Assembly (NCBI GenBank): GCA_947500135.1
Contig: CANMQX010000005.1
Span: forward strand, 412,523-476,522
DNA: 64,000 bases
Direction of reading: 5' to 3'
Source: an uncultured Paracoccaceae bacterium
Lineage (GTDB): Bacteria; Pseudomonadota; Alphaproteobacteria; Rhodobacterales; Rhodobacteraceae
A program made the translations under genes and the position numbers. Positions 34,764-44,187 of the stretch are shown here, one piece after another. Within the stretch, counting starts at the first letter, position 1. The number at the start of each line of letters is the position of its first letter. The notes below the pieces were generated by a model. It saw only the letters and a program-made list of their open reading frames with translations. It searched no databases and had not been told where the DNA came from.

Positions 34764-35639
34764 ATGCTTACTGTTACCTTGCTTACCTCGCCTGTCACGC
34801 CCAACCTTGACCGCGCATTGGTCGACAGGCTGCGCAATGCATGGGGCGGGGGCGATGCGCTGTGGCTCGCCCCTGACGAGGCGGCCGAGTTTACCATCCA
34901 CCAATTGCCCGATAATCAATGGACGGTTTGGGCGGATCTACAACAGACCCGGACCGATCTGATTATCCAGCCCGGCACAAACCGGCGCAAGAAGATGCTG
35001 CTGGCGGATATGGACAGCACCATGATCCAGCAGGAATGCATCGATGAATTGGCCGCCGAAGCGGGGGTCGGGCAGCGGGTAGCTGACATCACGGCACGGG
35101 CGATGAATGGGGAGCTGGATTTCGAAGCCGCATTGCGTGAACGGGTTGGCCTGCTGAAAGGATTGCCTGAGGCGGTGATCGATCAGGTGCTGGACCAGCG
35201 GATCAGCCTGATGCCGGGGGCGAAGGTGCTGCTGGCGACGATGAAGGCAAACGGGGCTTATGCCGCGCTTGTCTCTGGCGGGTTTACCGCTTTCACGGCA
35301 CAGGTGGCCGCGCAGCTTGGTTTTGACGAAAACCGGGCCAATACGCTGTTGATCAAAGATGGCAAGCTGACGGGCGCGCCGGGTGTCCCCATTCTGGGAC
35401 AGGCGGCCAAGGTGCAGGCGTTGGAAGAGATCACCGCCCAGCGCGGGATTGCAGTGGATGATGTGCTGGCGGTGGGCGATGGGGCCAATGATCTGGGTAT
35501 GCTGACACGGGCCGGGGCCGGGGTGGCCCTGCATGCAAAACCGTCAGTGCAGGCGCACTGCGATATCCGGGTCAATCATGGCGACCTGACTGCGCTGCTT
35601 TACCTGCAAGGGTATTGCCGCGATGATTTTGCAAGCTGA
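34764..35639 (+). CDS. serB: Phosphoserine phosphatase
   Basis: A 291-residue HAD-superfamily enzyme making serine from phosphoserine. The catalytic motif is ADMDSTMIQQECIDE (D82, D84). VSGGFTAFT is motif II, KVQALEEITAQRGI holds the motif III lysine and AVGDGANDLGML is motif IV. The first 70 residues are an ACT-like N-terminal domain. I choose the ATG at 34764 because AGGA lies about six bases upstream; 34758 is an alternative. Confidence 0.95.
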   Translation: MLTVTLLTSPVTPNLDRALVDRLRNAWGGGDALWLAPDEAAEFTIHQLPDNQWTVWADLQQTRTDLIIQPGTNRRKKMLLADMDSTMIQQECIDELAAEAGVGQRVADITARAMNGELDFEAALRERVGLLKGLPEAVIDQVLDQRISLMPGAKVLLATMKANGAYAALVSGGFTAFTAQVAAQLGFDENRANTLLIKDGKLTGAPGVPILGQAAKVQALEEITAQRGIAVDDVLAVGDGANDLGMLTRAGAGVALHAKPSVQAHCDIRVNHGDLTALLYLQGYCRDDFAS

Positions 35640-35749
35640 CCCCGAGGCCAATCAAAAGGCACCGGCATTCCCGCGATGCGCCCCGGAGTAAGATCTGTTA
35701 GACTATTCTTGCGATGCATCTTGATTTGCTGTTCGCGAGGAGGATTCCA

Positions 35750-36466
35750 ATGCCTGAGTATAACTATGATGGGTTCGCAACCGACGACTATGACTTTGAA
35801 AACATCGTCGGGCCAATGGTCGGCGAGAAAGCCCCCGATTTCACATTGACAACCAGCGATGGGACCACCCTGTCACTGCTGGAATTTGAAGGCGAATTTC
35901 TTGTTCTGGAAATGGGCAGTATCACATGCCCGTTGTTTCAAAGCCGTCGCCCGGTCATGGAGGCTGTTGCGCATGATATTGATGGCGTCAGCAGTGCCGT
36001 GCTTTATGTCCGCGAGGCACATCCCGGCGCTGACATTCCAAGCCACAAGAGCTTTGACGACAAGATGGCTTGTGCCGCCCGACTGAAAGCTGCCGATGGC
36101 GAGACGCGCAGGGTCTATGTCGATGGTTTTGAAGGCCGCGCACATCAGGCCTATGGCAGCATGCCCAATGCCGTTTTCATCATTAACAAGAACGGATGCG
36201 TCGTGTTTCGGTCGGAATGGAATAACCCCACCGCCACACGCAAGGCCCTGCTGGCACTGAAGGCCGGGAACACGGTTCGGGCGAAAAGCTATTTCCGACC
36301 GGCCATGCCGAACGTCGCCTTGAAGACCCTGAGACGGGCCGGAAAAGGGTCAGCGGCAGATTTCTTTAAAGGATTGCCCAAGTTGATCTGGACGAATGTC
36401 ATCAAGCGCAACCTGAGACTTCTGCTGACGGGGCATGTTTCTGGTTCTCGTGACACGACCTGCTAG
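35750..36466 (+). CDS. Deiodinase-like thioredoxin-fold protein
   Basis: A 238-residue thioredoxin-fold protein. VGEKAPDFTLTTSDGTTLSLLEFEGEFLVLEMGSITCPLFQSRRPVM is typical redoxin layout, with one active-site cysteine C60 in GSITCPLF. The GSxTCPxF pattern resembles iodothyronine deiodinases (GSCTUPPF), where Cys stands in for selenocysteine. There is no resolving cysteine nearby. A peroxiredoxin-like role is another possibility. Start is ATG 35750 after GAGGAGGATTCC. Substrate unknown. Confidence 0.75.
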   Translation: MPEYNYDGFATDDYDFENIVGPMVGEKAPDFTLTTSDGTTLSLLEFEGEFLVLEMGSITCPLFQSRRPVMEAVAHDIDGVSSAVLYVREAHPGADIPSHKSFDDKMACAARLKAADGETRRVYVDGFEGRAHQAYGSMPNAVFIINKNGCVVFRSEWNNPTATRKALLALKAGNTVRAKSYFRPAMPNVALKTLRRAGKGSAADFFKGLPKLIWTNVIKRNLRLLLTGHVSGSRDTTC

Positions 36467-36899
36467 GGTCTGGGCATCGGGGCGCCATTTTCCAACACAT
36501 GTGGTTGATCCATCGCGACGCTTTTGCGCGCGAGCCCCGTTCAGCGCTGACAGCGTGCTTTTTAGGGCGCGCAGCAAATCTGTTTCTAATCAGGTGACTA
36601 TTCTACTTGTGGGTGCAACAGGCCAAGTTCGTCCGACGGATAAAGCGGCCTGTTAGCGAAGTTTCGCTGCTGTTGCAGGAACGGGTCATCAGGAGTGTAA
36701 TAGCCTACATTCATTTGCTATTCTGAAACCGAATAGCGATCCGTATGTGAGTCTGTTGGCCGCATGTAAGATAGGATTTGAAATCCGTCATAGTTGACCT
36801 AACTTCCGCGTGAGTTGAGGCTTGAGTTTCAACCGGGCGTAGTTTAAGCGCGAAACGCAACCTGCATCTGATGGAGTCGGCGAGATCTTTTTTGATAAG
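36467..36899. other. 433-base leader region before the capsule operon, with hairpins
   Basis: No coding frame is supported here. It holds two structures: a nested pair of alternative hairpins (36615-36676), in which AACAGGCC (36617-36624) can pair with GGCCTGTT (36647-36654), or GCAACAG (36615-36621) with CTGTTGC (36670-36676), plus a small AGCGAA/TTCGCT stem (36655-36668); and an operator-like palindrome with arms GCTATTC (36717-36723) and GAATAGC (36731-36737). I see no convincing sigma70 promoter. Confidence 0.5.
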
Positions 36900-38174
36900 A
36901 TGAATCTGTCGATCGCCGGCGCGCCGAGGAAGATCGTCCTACTGCAGGGACCGGTCGGGCCTTTTTTTGCCGAGATGTACAAGGCATTTTCGCAGCAGGG
37001 TTTTTCCGTGAAGCGGTTTACCTTTAATGCCGGAGACCGCCTGTTCGCGAAGCATGATAACTGCATCCGCTTCGCCGGGGACCTTTCGGATTGGGAGGCG
37101 TGTTTTCGCGCCGAAATCGCGCAGAACTGGCCTGAGGCGATCATTCTATTTGGTGCCAACCGCCCAATTCATCAGGTCGCACGGCGCGTTGCCAAGGAAT
37201 ACGGTGTCAATGTAATCAGCCTTGAAGAAGGCTATCTTCGGTCGGGTTACATCACCTGCGAACCGGGGGGGAACAATCAGCATTCTCCACTGACAAACTG
37301 GTCGCGCTGCGACCAAAGCCCAGTATTCACGAGCGCTGACACGCAACTTAGAAAACCTGCACCCGGGATTTCGTCGTTTCGCACGCAATGCCTTTGGGGT
37401 GCGTTATATTACCTGAGCAGGGATACGTTCTCGGGCGCGTCAGAAGAAAACCTGTTCCACCGTGCAAAGGAGCGGCCACTGCCATTGGCATGGTCTTGGG
37501 CGGCCCATATGGCGCGACGTGCGGCCGCACATGTCACCGAAGCCCGGGCCATCGGTCGGTTATACCGCAACCCGGGCTACGTTCTGGTGCCTTTGCAAGT
37601 CTCTCATGATAGTCAAATTCAGACTGCCTCACGCGGGTGGAATACCAAAAAGCTGATCAATGCGTGCCTTGAGGCGCAGGCCGACACGCCAGTGAAACAA
37701 CAGATCGTGTTTAAGCTGCATCCGCTTGAACGCAATGGCGCGCGCCTGAAACGCCATATTTTGCGGCAGGCCAAGCAAATGGGGCTCCCCCAGCAATCTG
37801 TTCAGGTGATCGCCGCCGGGCAGATGGGCAAACTTGCCGCCAATGCAAGCGGAATGATCCTTATCAATTCGACATCAGCCTTTTGCGCGCTTCACAATGG
37901 TATCCCGATTTTGGTTCTGGGCGATGCGATTTTTCGCCATGAAGCGGTCGTTACGACTGGCGAAACGCGATCCGATATCAAGGCGTTTTTTCAGGCCCGG
38001 CAGGCCAAGCAGCAGGATTTGATCAACGCGTTCATTGCCGATTTAAAGATGCAAAGCTTGATCCCCGGTGATTTCTATGTTGCAACCGGGCGGGAAATAG
38101 CGATTGCAGAGATTTTGGAAGAGCTGAACCAACAAACGATCAGGATAGGCGCGCGCCGTAAAGCGCGGGCATGA
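36900..38174 (+). CDS. kpsS: KpsS-like capsule polysaccharide biosynthesis protein (poly-Kdo linker)
   Basis: A 424-residue KpsS/LipB-family protein. In E. coli KpsS adds the first beta-Kdo residue to the lyso-phosphatidylglycerol anchor of group 2 capsules, and KpsC extends it. Hallmarks seen: KIVLLQGPVGPFFAEMYKAF near the N-terminus, the GAN-RPIHQVARRVAKEYG stretch, ISLEEGYLRSGYIT and TSAFCALHNGIPILVLG near the C-terminus. It begins the six-gene export operon and its stop overlaps the next ATG. Confidence 0.88.
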   Translation: MNLSIAGAPRKIVLLQGPVGPFFAEMYKAFSQQGFSVKRFTFNAGDRLFAKHDNCIRFAGDLSDWEACFRAEIAQNWPEAIILFGANRPIHQVARRVAKEYGVNVISLEEGYLRSGYITCEPGGNNQHSPLTNWSRCDQSPVFTSADTQLRKPAPGISSFRTQCLWGALYYLSRDTFSGASEENLFHRAKERPLPLAWSWAAHMARRAAAHVTEARAIGRLYRNPGYVLVPLQVSHDSQIQTASRGWNTKKLINACLEAQADTPVKQQIVFKLHPLERNGARLKRHILRQAKQMGLPQQSVQVIAAGQMGKLAANASGMILINSTSAFCALHNGIPILVLGDAIFRHEAVVTTGETRSDIKAFFQARQAKQQDLINAFIADLKMQSLIPGDFYVATGREIAIAEILEELNQQTIRIGARRKARA

Positions 38175-39304
38175 TGCAACGCCTGATGCTAGCGATCGTA
38201 AAATCGCGCATATTGCTTTGCGCCGTTATTACGTCAGTTGCCGGTTGTTCAGCCATTCCATCCTTTGGGCCAAGCGATGCTGCCATCGCTGAGGCAGCTG
38301 AGGTCACGGTATCCAATCCCGATGACGTTCTGCCATTTCGTATCATTGATGTTTCGGCGTCGACCTTGCCATCATCCGACGTTTCGACGCGGAATTTTCC
38401 GAACACCTTCCGAAACAGGGGTTTTCGCAGAACCGATGAGGTGATCGGCGTTGGTGATCAACTTGAAATCCGTATCTGGGAGGTCGCCGAAGACGGCTTG
38501 TTCGCCAGCGGGGGGCAAAGGGACACAGCCCTTAAAGTCGCGGTGTCGAACTCTGGCAATATTTTGGTCGCCTATGCGGGAACGATCAAGGCAAGCGGCC
38601 TGACAATCGCCGAATTGCGGACGGAATTGCTGGGGCGCTACAAAGGTCAGGCGGTCGAGCCTGAAATCGCGGTCACAATCGTCGAAACGCAATCGCGGTC
38701 CGCGACTGTGTTGGGGGCGGTCCGTTCGCCGGGACGCGCAACCATACCGTCGGGAGGCATCAGATTGCTTGATCTGCTGGCGCAAGCCGGTGGTACGTCT
38801 GACGCGCCTTGGGAAACAAAAGTCACCATCCAGCGCGCGTCGGCGTCAGCGACCCTGTCGCTTTCAGAGATTTTTGCGCGGCGTAACAATAACGTCGTCA
38901 TTATGCCCGGCGATATCGTCAATGTGACCCATGTCCCGCGCCGGTTCGCGGTCTACGGTGCCGTCGTTCAACCCGGCAATGTCGAAATCCCGTTAGAGCA
39001 GGCGCATCTTGCTTTCCTGCTGGCAGAGGTTGGCGGCCTGAAAGACACTGTCGCGCAGGCAAGATCGGTTTATGTGTTTCGGCCAACCCACCCGGAAAAC
39101 CAGTCCGGGGCGCCTGTTGGGTTGGCCTATCGGCTGGATTTTTCGAAGCCTGACGCCTTTCTTTTGGCGGGAATGTTCCGGCTGGAGCCCACAGATATCA
39201 CATATATTGAATCCGCTGGTGGGGCTGATTTCCAAAGATTCTTCTCGGTCCTTCTGTCGCCGTTGCTTGGTGCCGCATCAGGAGCGTCAAATCTTGCGAA
39301 TTGA
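38171..39304 (+). CDS. Outer-membrane polysaccharide export lipoprotein (OPX; CtrA/BexD/KpsD-like)
   Basis: A 377-residue OPX protein. Signal peptide with lipobox (ITSVAGCS, acylated Cys at about residue 26). The export domain (about 85-175) contains IGVGDQLEIRIWEVAEDGLF, followed by two SLBB-type repeats (TVLGAVRSPGRATIPSGGIRLLDLLAQAGG; AVYGAVVQPGNVEIPLEQA). Size is closest to BexD/CtrA rather than the longer E. coli KpsD. It forms the outer-membrane channel with KpsE. Confidence 0.9.
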   Translation: MMQRLMLAIVKSRILLCAVITSVAGCSAIPSFGPSDAAIAEAAEVTVSNPDDVLPFRIIDVSASTLPSSDVSTRNFPNTFRNRGFRRTDEVIGVGDQLEIRIWEVAEDGLFASGGQRDTALKVAVSNSGNILVAYAGTIKASGLTIAELRTELLGRYKGQAVEPEIAVTIVETQSRSATVLGAVRSPGRATIPSGGIRLLDLLAQAGGTSDAPWETKVTIQRASASATLSLSEIFARRNNNVVIMPGDIVNVTHVPRRFAVYGAVVQPGNVEIPLEQAHLAFLLAEVGGLKDTVAQARSVYVFRPTHPENQSGAPVGLAYRLDFSKPDAFLLAGMFRLEPTDITYIESAGGADFQRFFSVLLSPLLGAASGASNLAN

Positions 39305-39404
39305 CCCGGCACCCAAGGCCGCGACATGCGCGGGTCGTTTTGACCAAGGGTCAATCACATGTGGCTGGACGGACCGGCGTTTGGCGGCTTCCGGCGCAAC
39401 CTGA

Positions 39405-41501
39405 ATGGCGCGTTTCAGCCTTGTTCCAGATGCCCGCGCGATACGTCGGGCGCGCCTTGCCCCGCTGTGGTTGGTTGAGTTTGCAAGGGCCGCCGTTTCC
39501 GGGAAGCGGCCAACCTATGCGGCAACCTCGCTAGAACTGACGCGAAACGCTGCGGTCAAAGTGCTACTGGGCGCGCGGCCCGTGTTTTGGAGCCGTCTGT
39601 TGCCCACGCGACCCAACACATTGCTGGGCTGGGGGCGTCAGTTTTCCGGTCGCCGTGTCGCTGCGGTTCAGGATGGTGATATTCAGCCGCTTATTCTGGA
39701 AGATGGTTTTCTGCGGTCGACCAGGCGCAGGGATTTTCCAATGTCCTTCGTTCTTGATGATCGTGGCATTTATTATGATGCACAATCACAGAGCAGGCTT
39801 TTCCGGCTTATCCCCGAAAGCCTGTCAGATGCTGACGCGGCGCGCGCGCGGAACATAATGGCGCGCTGGCGCGTGCTTGGTCTGACCAAATACAACGATG
39901 CGCCTGATCCCGATATCCCGCTGGATACGGATTTTGTTCTTGTCATCGATCAGGTGCGCGGTGACCTTTCGATCCGCTATGGTCAGGCCGATGAGGTTTC
40001 GTTTCAGACGATGCTGGACGCTGCATTGTGTGAAAATCCGAGTATGAAGGTGTTTGTGAAAATCCACCCCGATAGCCGGTCTGATCCGCGCAAGCGGCAT
40101 TTCTCAATCACGGAACTGAGCCGCAACCCTCGCATTCGGGTGATCGCACAGCATTGCCATGTGCCTACGCTGATCAAGGCGTCCAAGCGTGTTTATGTTG
40201 TGACGTCGCAGGTGGGTTTCGAAGGGCTGATCCACGGCAAGCCGGTTCATACATTTGGCATGCCCTTCTATGCAGGGTGGGGTCTGACCACCGACGCGCT
40301 GCCGAAACCTGATGGACGCGGAAAGGCAAGTCTGGAGCAGCTGACCCATGCAGCACTGGTGGCGTATCCCCGCTATGTTGATCCGGTGGCGATGCAGGTT
40401 TGCGATGCAGAACATGCGATTGCGCATATTGGCCTGCAACGGCGCAAACGCCATGAATTGCCACCGCAGGTTGCCGCAATGGGTTTTTCCCGTTGGAAGC
40501 GGCCGTTTATCAAATCGTTCCTGCAAGGGTCGGAGGTCACTTTTGCAAAGGCTGCGAAATTGGACCGCCAAATGGCCAAGACCCATGCTGTTGCTGTCTG
40601 GGGCAGTGCCCCGGTGCCCGCCGGGTTTGAAGATGCACAGGTCCTGCGGATCGAGGATGGTTTTCTGCGTTCGTCGGGTTTGGGTGCCGAACTTGTGCGT
40701 CCGCTGTCATTGGTGGTGGACGATATTGGCATATATTATGATGCGACCCAGCCATCGCGGCTTGAACGCATCCTCGACACGCAGACCTTTGATAAGGATC
40801 AGTTGAACAGGGCCGCGGAGCTGCGCCAGAGGCTTATCCAGCTTGATGTGACCAAATACAATCTTGGCGCTGAGACATGGGAACGTCCCGGAACGCATGA
40901 CCGTGTTCTTTTGGTTGTCGGTCAGGTTGAGACAGATGCGTCGATCAGGCTTGGGTCACCTGAGATAAAGACAAATATTGGGCTATTGCGACGGGTCCGA
41001 GAAGAAAACCCGGATGCCTATATTGTCTATAAACCGCATCCAGATGTGCTGGCCGGGCTGCGCAAACATGGGAAAGGCGAAAATGCATCCGTTGAATTCG
41101 CCGATGAAGTCCTGACATCCCGCGTATCAATCGGCCGTCTGTTGTCGCGGGTGGATGAAGTTCATACCATGACATCGTTGATGGGGTTCGAAGCCCTGAT
41201 CCGAGGGATGCGCGTTGTGTGCCACGGTTTGCCGTTCTACGCGGGATGGGGTCTGACCGAAGACCGATTGCCCTGCGCACGTAGGTCAAAACAACTGAGC
41301 ATCGATGCGGTTGTTTATGGTGCGCTTATTTCCTATCCGCGATATTTTCATTATGAAGGTAACTGTTTTATTGAACCGGAGCGTGCCGTGGAGCACCTCG
41401 CGATCTGGTCAACAAACGGACCGACAGCCCGGAACTGGCGGCGCAAGGTCTTGCGCGCTGCGATTGCAATCTGGCTGAAACTAAAGGGATCCACGCGATG
41501 A
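39405..41501 (+). CDS. kpsC: KpsC-like dual beta-Kdo transferase
   Basis: A 698-residue protein made of two homologous halves. In each, the same marks recur: EDGFLRS, then DD.GIYYDA, DLSIRYG or DASIRLG, and the FYAGWGLT stretch (about 275 and 600). This is the KpsC organisation, in which the halves add alternating beta-Kdo linkages. The gene runs with KpsS, both acting on the same linker. It follows a 100-base gap after the OPX gene, the largest gap in the operon. Confidence 0.92.
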   Translation: MARFSLVPDARAIRRARLAPLWLVEFARAAVSGKRPTYAATSLELTRNAAVKVLLGARPVFWSRLLPTRPNTLLGWGRQFSGRRVAAVQDGDIQPLILEDGFLRSTRRRDFPMSFVLDDRGIYYDAQSQSRLFRLIPESLSDADAARARNIMARWRVLGLTKYNDAPDPDIPLDTDFVLVIDQVRGDLSIRYGQADEVSFQTMLDAALCENPSMKVFVKIHPDSRSDPRKRHFSITELSRNPRIRVIAQHCHVPTLIKASKRVYVVTSQVGFEGLIHGKPVHTFGMPFYAGWGLTTDALPKPDGRGKASLEQLTHAALVAYPRYVDPVAMQVCDAEHAIAHIGLQRRKRHELPPQVAAMGFSRWKRPFIKSFLQGSEVTFAKAAKLDRQMAKTHAVAVWGSAPVPAGFEDAQVLRIEDGFLRSSGLGAELVRPLSLVVDDIGIYYDATQPSRLERILDTQTFDKDQLNRAAELRQRLIQLDVTKYNLGAETWERPGTHDRVLLVVGQVETDASIRLGSPEIKTNIGLLRRVREENPDAYIVYKPHPDVLAGLRKHGKGENASVEFADEVLTSRVSIGRLLSRVDEVHTMTSLMGFEALIRGMRVVCHGLPFYAGWGLTEDRLPCARRSKQLSIDAVVYGALISYPRYFHYEGNCFIEPERAVEHLAIWSTNGPTARNWRRKVLRAAIAIWLKLKGSTR

Positions 41502-42706
41502 CAAGCGAACCGGACAAGCCGACGCCCCCCAAAGAGGGCAAGATTCTGACGATCAGCAATGCCGCCGCCGATACGTCCAGCACGTATCGCCCCAAGAAGC
41601 GGCGCGGCGTTCTGCTTTGGCTTTCGTTCTTGCTCTGCGTTTTGATGCCGATGGCAGCTGCCAGTTATTACTATATGTCGGTTGCAACTGATCGCTATGC
41701 GGCACGGGCGGGCTTTTCGATCCGTGGTATCGACGCCAGTGCCGGGATCGATGGCATTGGCGCACTGACAGGGCTTGCCAGTACGGGTTCCACCACATCC
41801 GATTCCTACATTGTGCTTAGCTATCTTGGCAGCAGAGAGCTTCTTGAAAGTGTTGATGAAAATCTGGATTTGCGTGGGGTCTATTCAGAACAGAATATCG
41901 ATTATCTTTCGCGTATGGCCGCCGATGTAACGGTCGAGGATTTTCTGGAATACTGGAACAGGAAGATCCATACGCAGTTTGACCCGACATCGGGCATTAT
42001 CGAGTTCGAGGTGCAATCCTTCGACGCCGCACATTCCCGCGAGATTGCGTCGACCGTTCTTCGCCTGACGCAGACATTGGTCAATGAGCTTTCGGCAAAT
42101 GCCCGGAGCGATGCGTTGCGCTTCGCACGTGAAGAGGTTGAGCTTCAGGAAGGAAGGCTGCGGCAGGCGCTTGCCGAGATCCGGGATTTCAGATCATCCG
42201 AGCAGTCGGTCGATCCTTCTGCAAGTGCCGCATTGGAGATTGAACTGATTGCCAGCCTTGAGGCCCGGCTGATCGATGTGAATGCCCGCATTTCGGCCCT
42301 GCGCCAGTCGCTGGACGAAAACGCGCCAAGCCTGGTTGGCCTGCGCCGCAACGCCGATGCGCTGGCCGCGCAGATCGTAGAGCGGCGCAAAGCCATCGGC
42401 AGTGATCTGCTTGCCGAATCCGGCAGCAGCGCTGTGACACAACAGCTTGCGCTTTACGAGGAACTGGAGGTCGAACGCAGCCTTGCACAGCAGGCCTATG
42501 CATCGGCGCTGGTGTCATTGGAGCAGGCCCGGCGGGACGCTGACCGCCAGCAGCGTTACCTTGCGATCCATCTGCAACCGCAAGCACCGGAATCTGCAAA
42601 ATATCCGCGTGTCCTTCTGAACCTGCTTGTCTTTGGTTTCGCCTGCTTTACCGCATGGGGCATTGGCACGCTGATCACCTATTCCGTGCGGGATCACCTT
42701 ACATGA
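41498..42706 (+). CDS. kpsE: KpsE-like inner-membrane capsule export protein
   Basis: A 402-residue polysaccharide co-polymerase of the KpsE/BexC/CtrB family. It has an N-terminal membrane helix (about 36-60), a large periplasmic domain with long heptad-rich coiled coils (about 190-365), and a second C-terminal membrane helix (about 372-392). It links the inner-membrane ABC transporter (KpsMT) with the OPX channel. ATGA overlaps at both ends couple it to kpsC and kpsM. Confidence 0.9.
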   Translation: MTSEPDKPTPPKEGKILTISNAAADTSSTYRPKKRRGVLLWLSFLLCVLMPMAAASYYYMSVATDRYAARAGFSIRGIDASAGIDGIGALTGLASTGSTTSDSYIVLSYLGSRELLESVDENLDLRGVYSEQNIDYLSRMAADVTVEDFLEYWNRKIHTQFDPTSGIIEFEVQSFDAAHSREIASTVLRLTQTLVNELSANARSDALRFAREEVELQEGRLRQALAEIRDFRSSEQSVDPSASAALEIELIASLEARLIDVNARISALRQSLDENAPSLVGLRRNADALAAQIVERRKAIGSDLLAESGSSAVTQQLALYEELEVERSLAQQAYASALVSLEQARRDADRQQRYLAIHLQPQAPESAKYPRVLLNLLVFGFACFTAWGIGTLITYSVRDHLT

Positions 42707-43485
42707 AGCTGATCACAACGTCCGATTTGTTATCGCTTCAGGTGCGGGTGATCGCCAGCCTTGTGCTAAGAGAGGCGCGCGCCACCTTTGGCACATCGCC
42801 TTTCGGTTATGTCTGGGCCATCATTACACCGACGGTCAGCGTTGCACTACTGGTGTTCATATTTAGCTTGGTTGGGCGCCAACCGCCTTTCGGATCGAGC
42901 CTGGCGCTGTTTTTCGCAACCGGCATCCTGACCCTGCAGTTCTACGCGGAGCTGTCGAACAAGTTAATGACCGTATTTGACGCCAATCGGGCGTTGCTGA
43001 CCTATCCAGTCATCAAGGATGTCGACACATTGATTGCGCGGGTGCTACTTATCGCGGCGACCTACGCAATGATCATGTTCATCTTTTACGCGGCGCTGAT
43101 CTTGCTTGGCCTCGCCCCCCTGCCCGCGCGCCCCGAACACCTTGTGGCGGCATTTCTAGCGACATGGTTCTTGGGGCTTGGCTTTGGCTCTTTGAACGCG
43201 GTCATTTTCTCGTTGTGGGATACTTGGGGACAAATCGAAAAAATACTGACCAGACCATTGTTCTTCGTGTCCGGGATATTCTACGTGCCCAGCCAGCTCC
43301 CGCCCCAGGCAAGGGAAGTCCTGCAGTGGAATCCCGTGCTTCATCTGGTCGAGTGGTTTCGGCACGGCTTTTATCCAAACTACAATTCAACGATCCTTGA
43401 TATCTGGTATCCGGTGAGCATTGGCGCAGCCTTGTTTCTGCTTGGTCTTGCTGGCGAACGCTTTTTCAGAAAGGCGCGTTTCTAG
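42703..43485 (+). CDS. kpsM: KpsM-like capsule polysaccharide ABC-2 permease
   Basis: A 260-residue ABC-2 permease with six predicted helices; VLREARATFGTSPFGYVWAI near the start and the RPLFFVSGIFYVPSQLP, QWNPVLHLVEWFRHGFYP segments are characteristic of KpsM/BexB/CtrC. It pairs with KpsT, the next gene, directly adjacent (TAG|ATG). Confidence 0.93.
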   Translation: MKLITTSDLLSLQVRVIASLVLREARATFGTSPFGYVWAIITPTVSVALLVFIFSLVGRQPPFGSSLALFFATGILTLQFYAELSNKLMTVFDANRALLTYPVIKDVDTLIARVLLIAATYAMIMFIFYAALILLGLAPLPARPEHLVAAFLATWFLGLGFGSLNAVIFSLWDTWGQIEKILTRPLFFVSGIFYVPSQLPPQAREVLQWNPVLHLVEWFRHGFYPNYNSTILDIWYPVSIGAALFLLGLAGERFFRKARF

Positions 43486-44142
43486 ATGCTTGCCTTTAAA
43501 AATGTAAGCAAGTCGTACCGGCTCAAGGGCGTCAAGAAGACCATCCTGTCTGACTTTACCTTTGAATTTCCCACCGATCGCAACATCGGGATCATGGGTA
43601 AGAATGGCGTGGGGAAATCCACGATGATGCGGCTGATTGCAGGAACTGAACCGCCGGACTTTGGCCATATCTTTCGCGCGCCACGGATTTCCTGGCCGCT
43701 TGGTTTTTCGGGTGGGTTCAACGGCAGCATGACCGGGATCGAGAACATCAGGTTCGTCTCGCGCATCTACGGCCAGGATACGAAACAGGTGATTGAATAT
43801 GTGACCGCGTTCGCGGAACTGGGCCGTTCGATCAGATTGCCGATCAAGACCTATTCGAGTGGTATGAAGGCTCGCCTGGCCTTCGGGCTCAGCATGGCGA
43901 TCGACTTTGACGTCTATCTGATCGATGAAATCACGGCTGTGGGCGATGAGGATTTCAAGAAGAAAAGCCAGGCCATTTTTCAGGACAAGCTGGCGGATAG
44001 CCAGATTATCATGGTGTCGCATTCCCCGACGACAATTAAGCAATACTGCGACTGCGGCCTGTTGTTCGAAGGGCAAACCATTCGGTTTTTTGATGACGTC
44101 TCTGATCTGCTTTCAGCCTATGCCGACCTTAACCGACGGTAG
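43486..44142 (+). CDS. kpsT: KpsT-like capsule polysaccharide ABC ATPase
   Basis: A 218-residue ATPase. Walker A is GKNGVGKST (38-46); the signature is YSSGMKARLAFGL (123-135), where the usual LSGGQ reads YSSGM as in other KpsT/BexA/TagH-type exporters; Walker B is DVYLIDEIT. The tail ends with YCDCGLLFEG. It energises capsule transport with KpsM. Starts directly after kpsM with no gap. Confidence 0.94.
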   Translation: MLAFKNVSKSYRLKGVKKTILSDFTFEFPTDRNIGIMGKNGVGKSTMMRLIAGTEPPDFGHIFRAPRISWPLGFSGGFNGSMTGIENIRFVSRIYGQDTKQVIEYVTAFAELGRSIRLPIKTYSSGMKARLAFGLSMAIDFDVYLIDEITAVGDEDFKKKSQAIFQDKLADSQIIMVSHSPTTIKQYCDCGLLFEGQTIRFFDDVSDLLSAYADLNRR

Positions 44143-44187
44143 GTCGTGGCATGCCGGCCTTGGCCACAATGTGATGCCTGCCCATGA

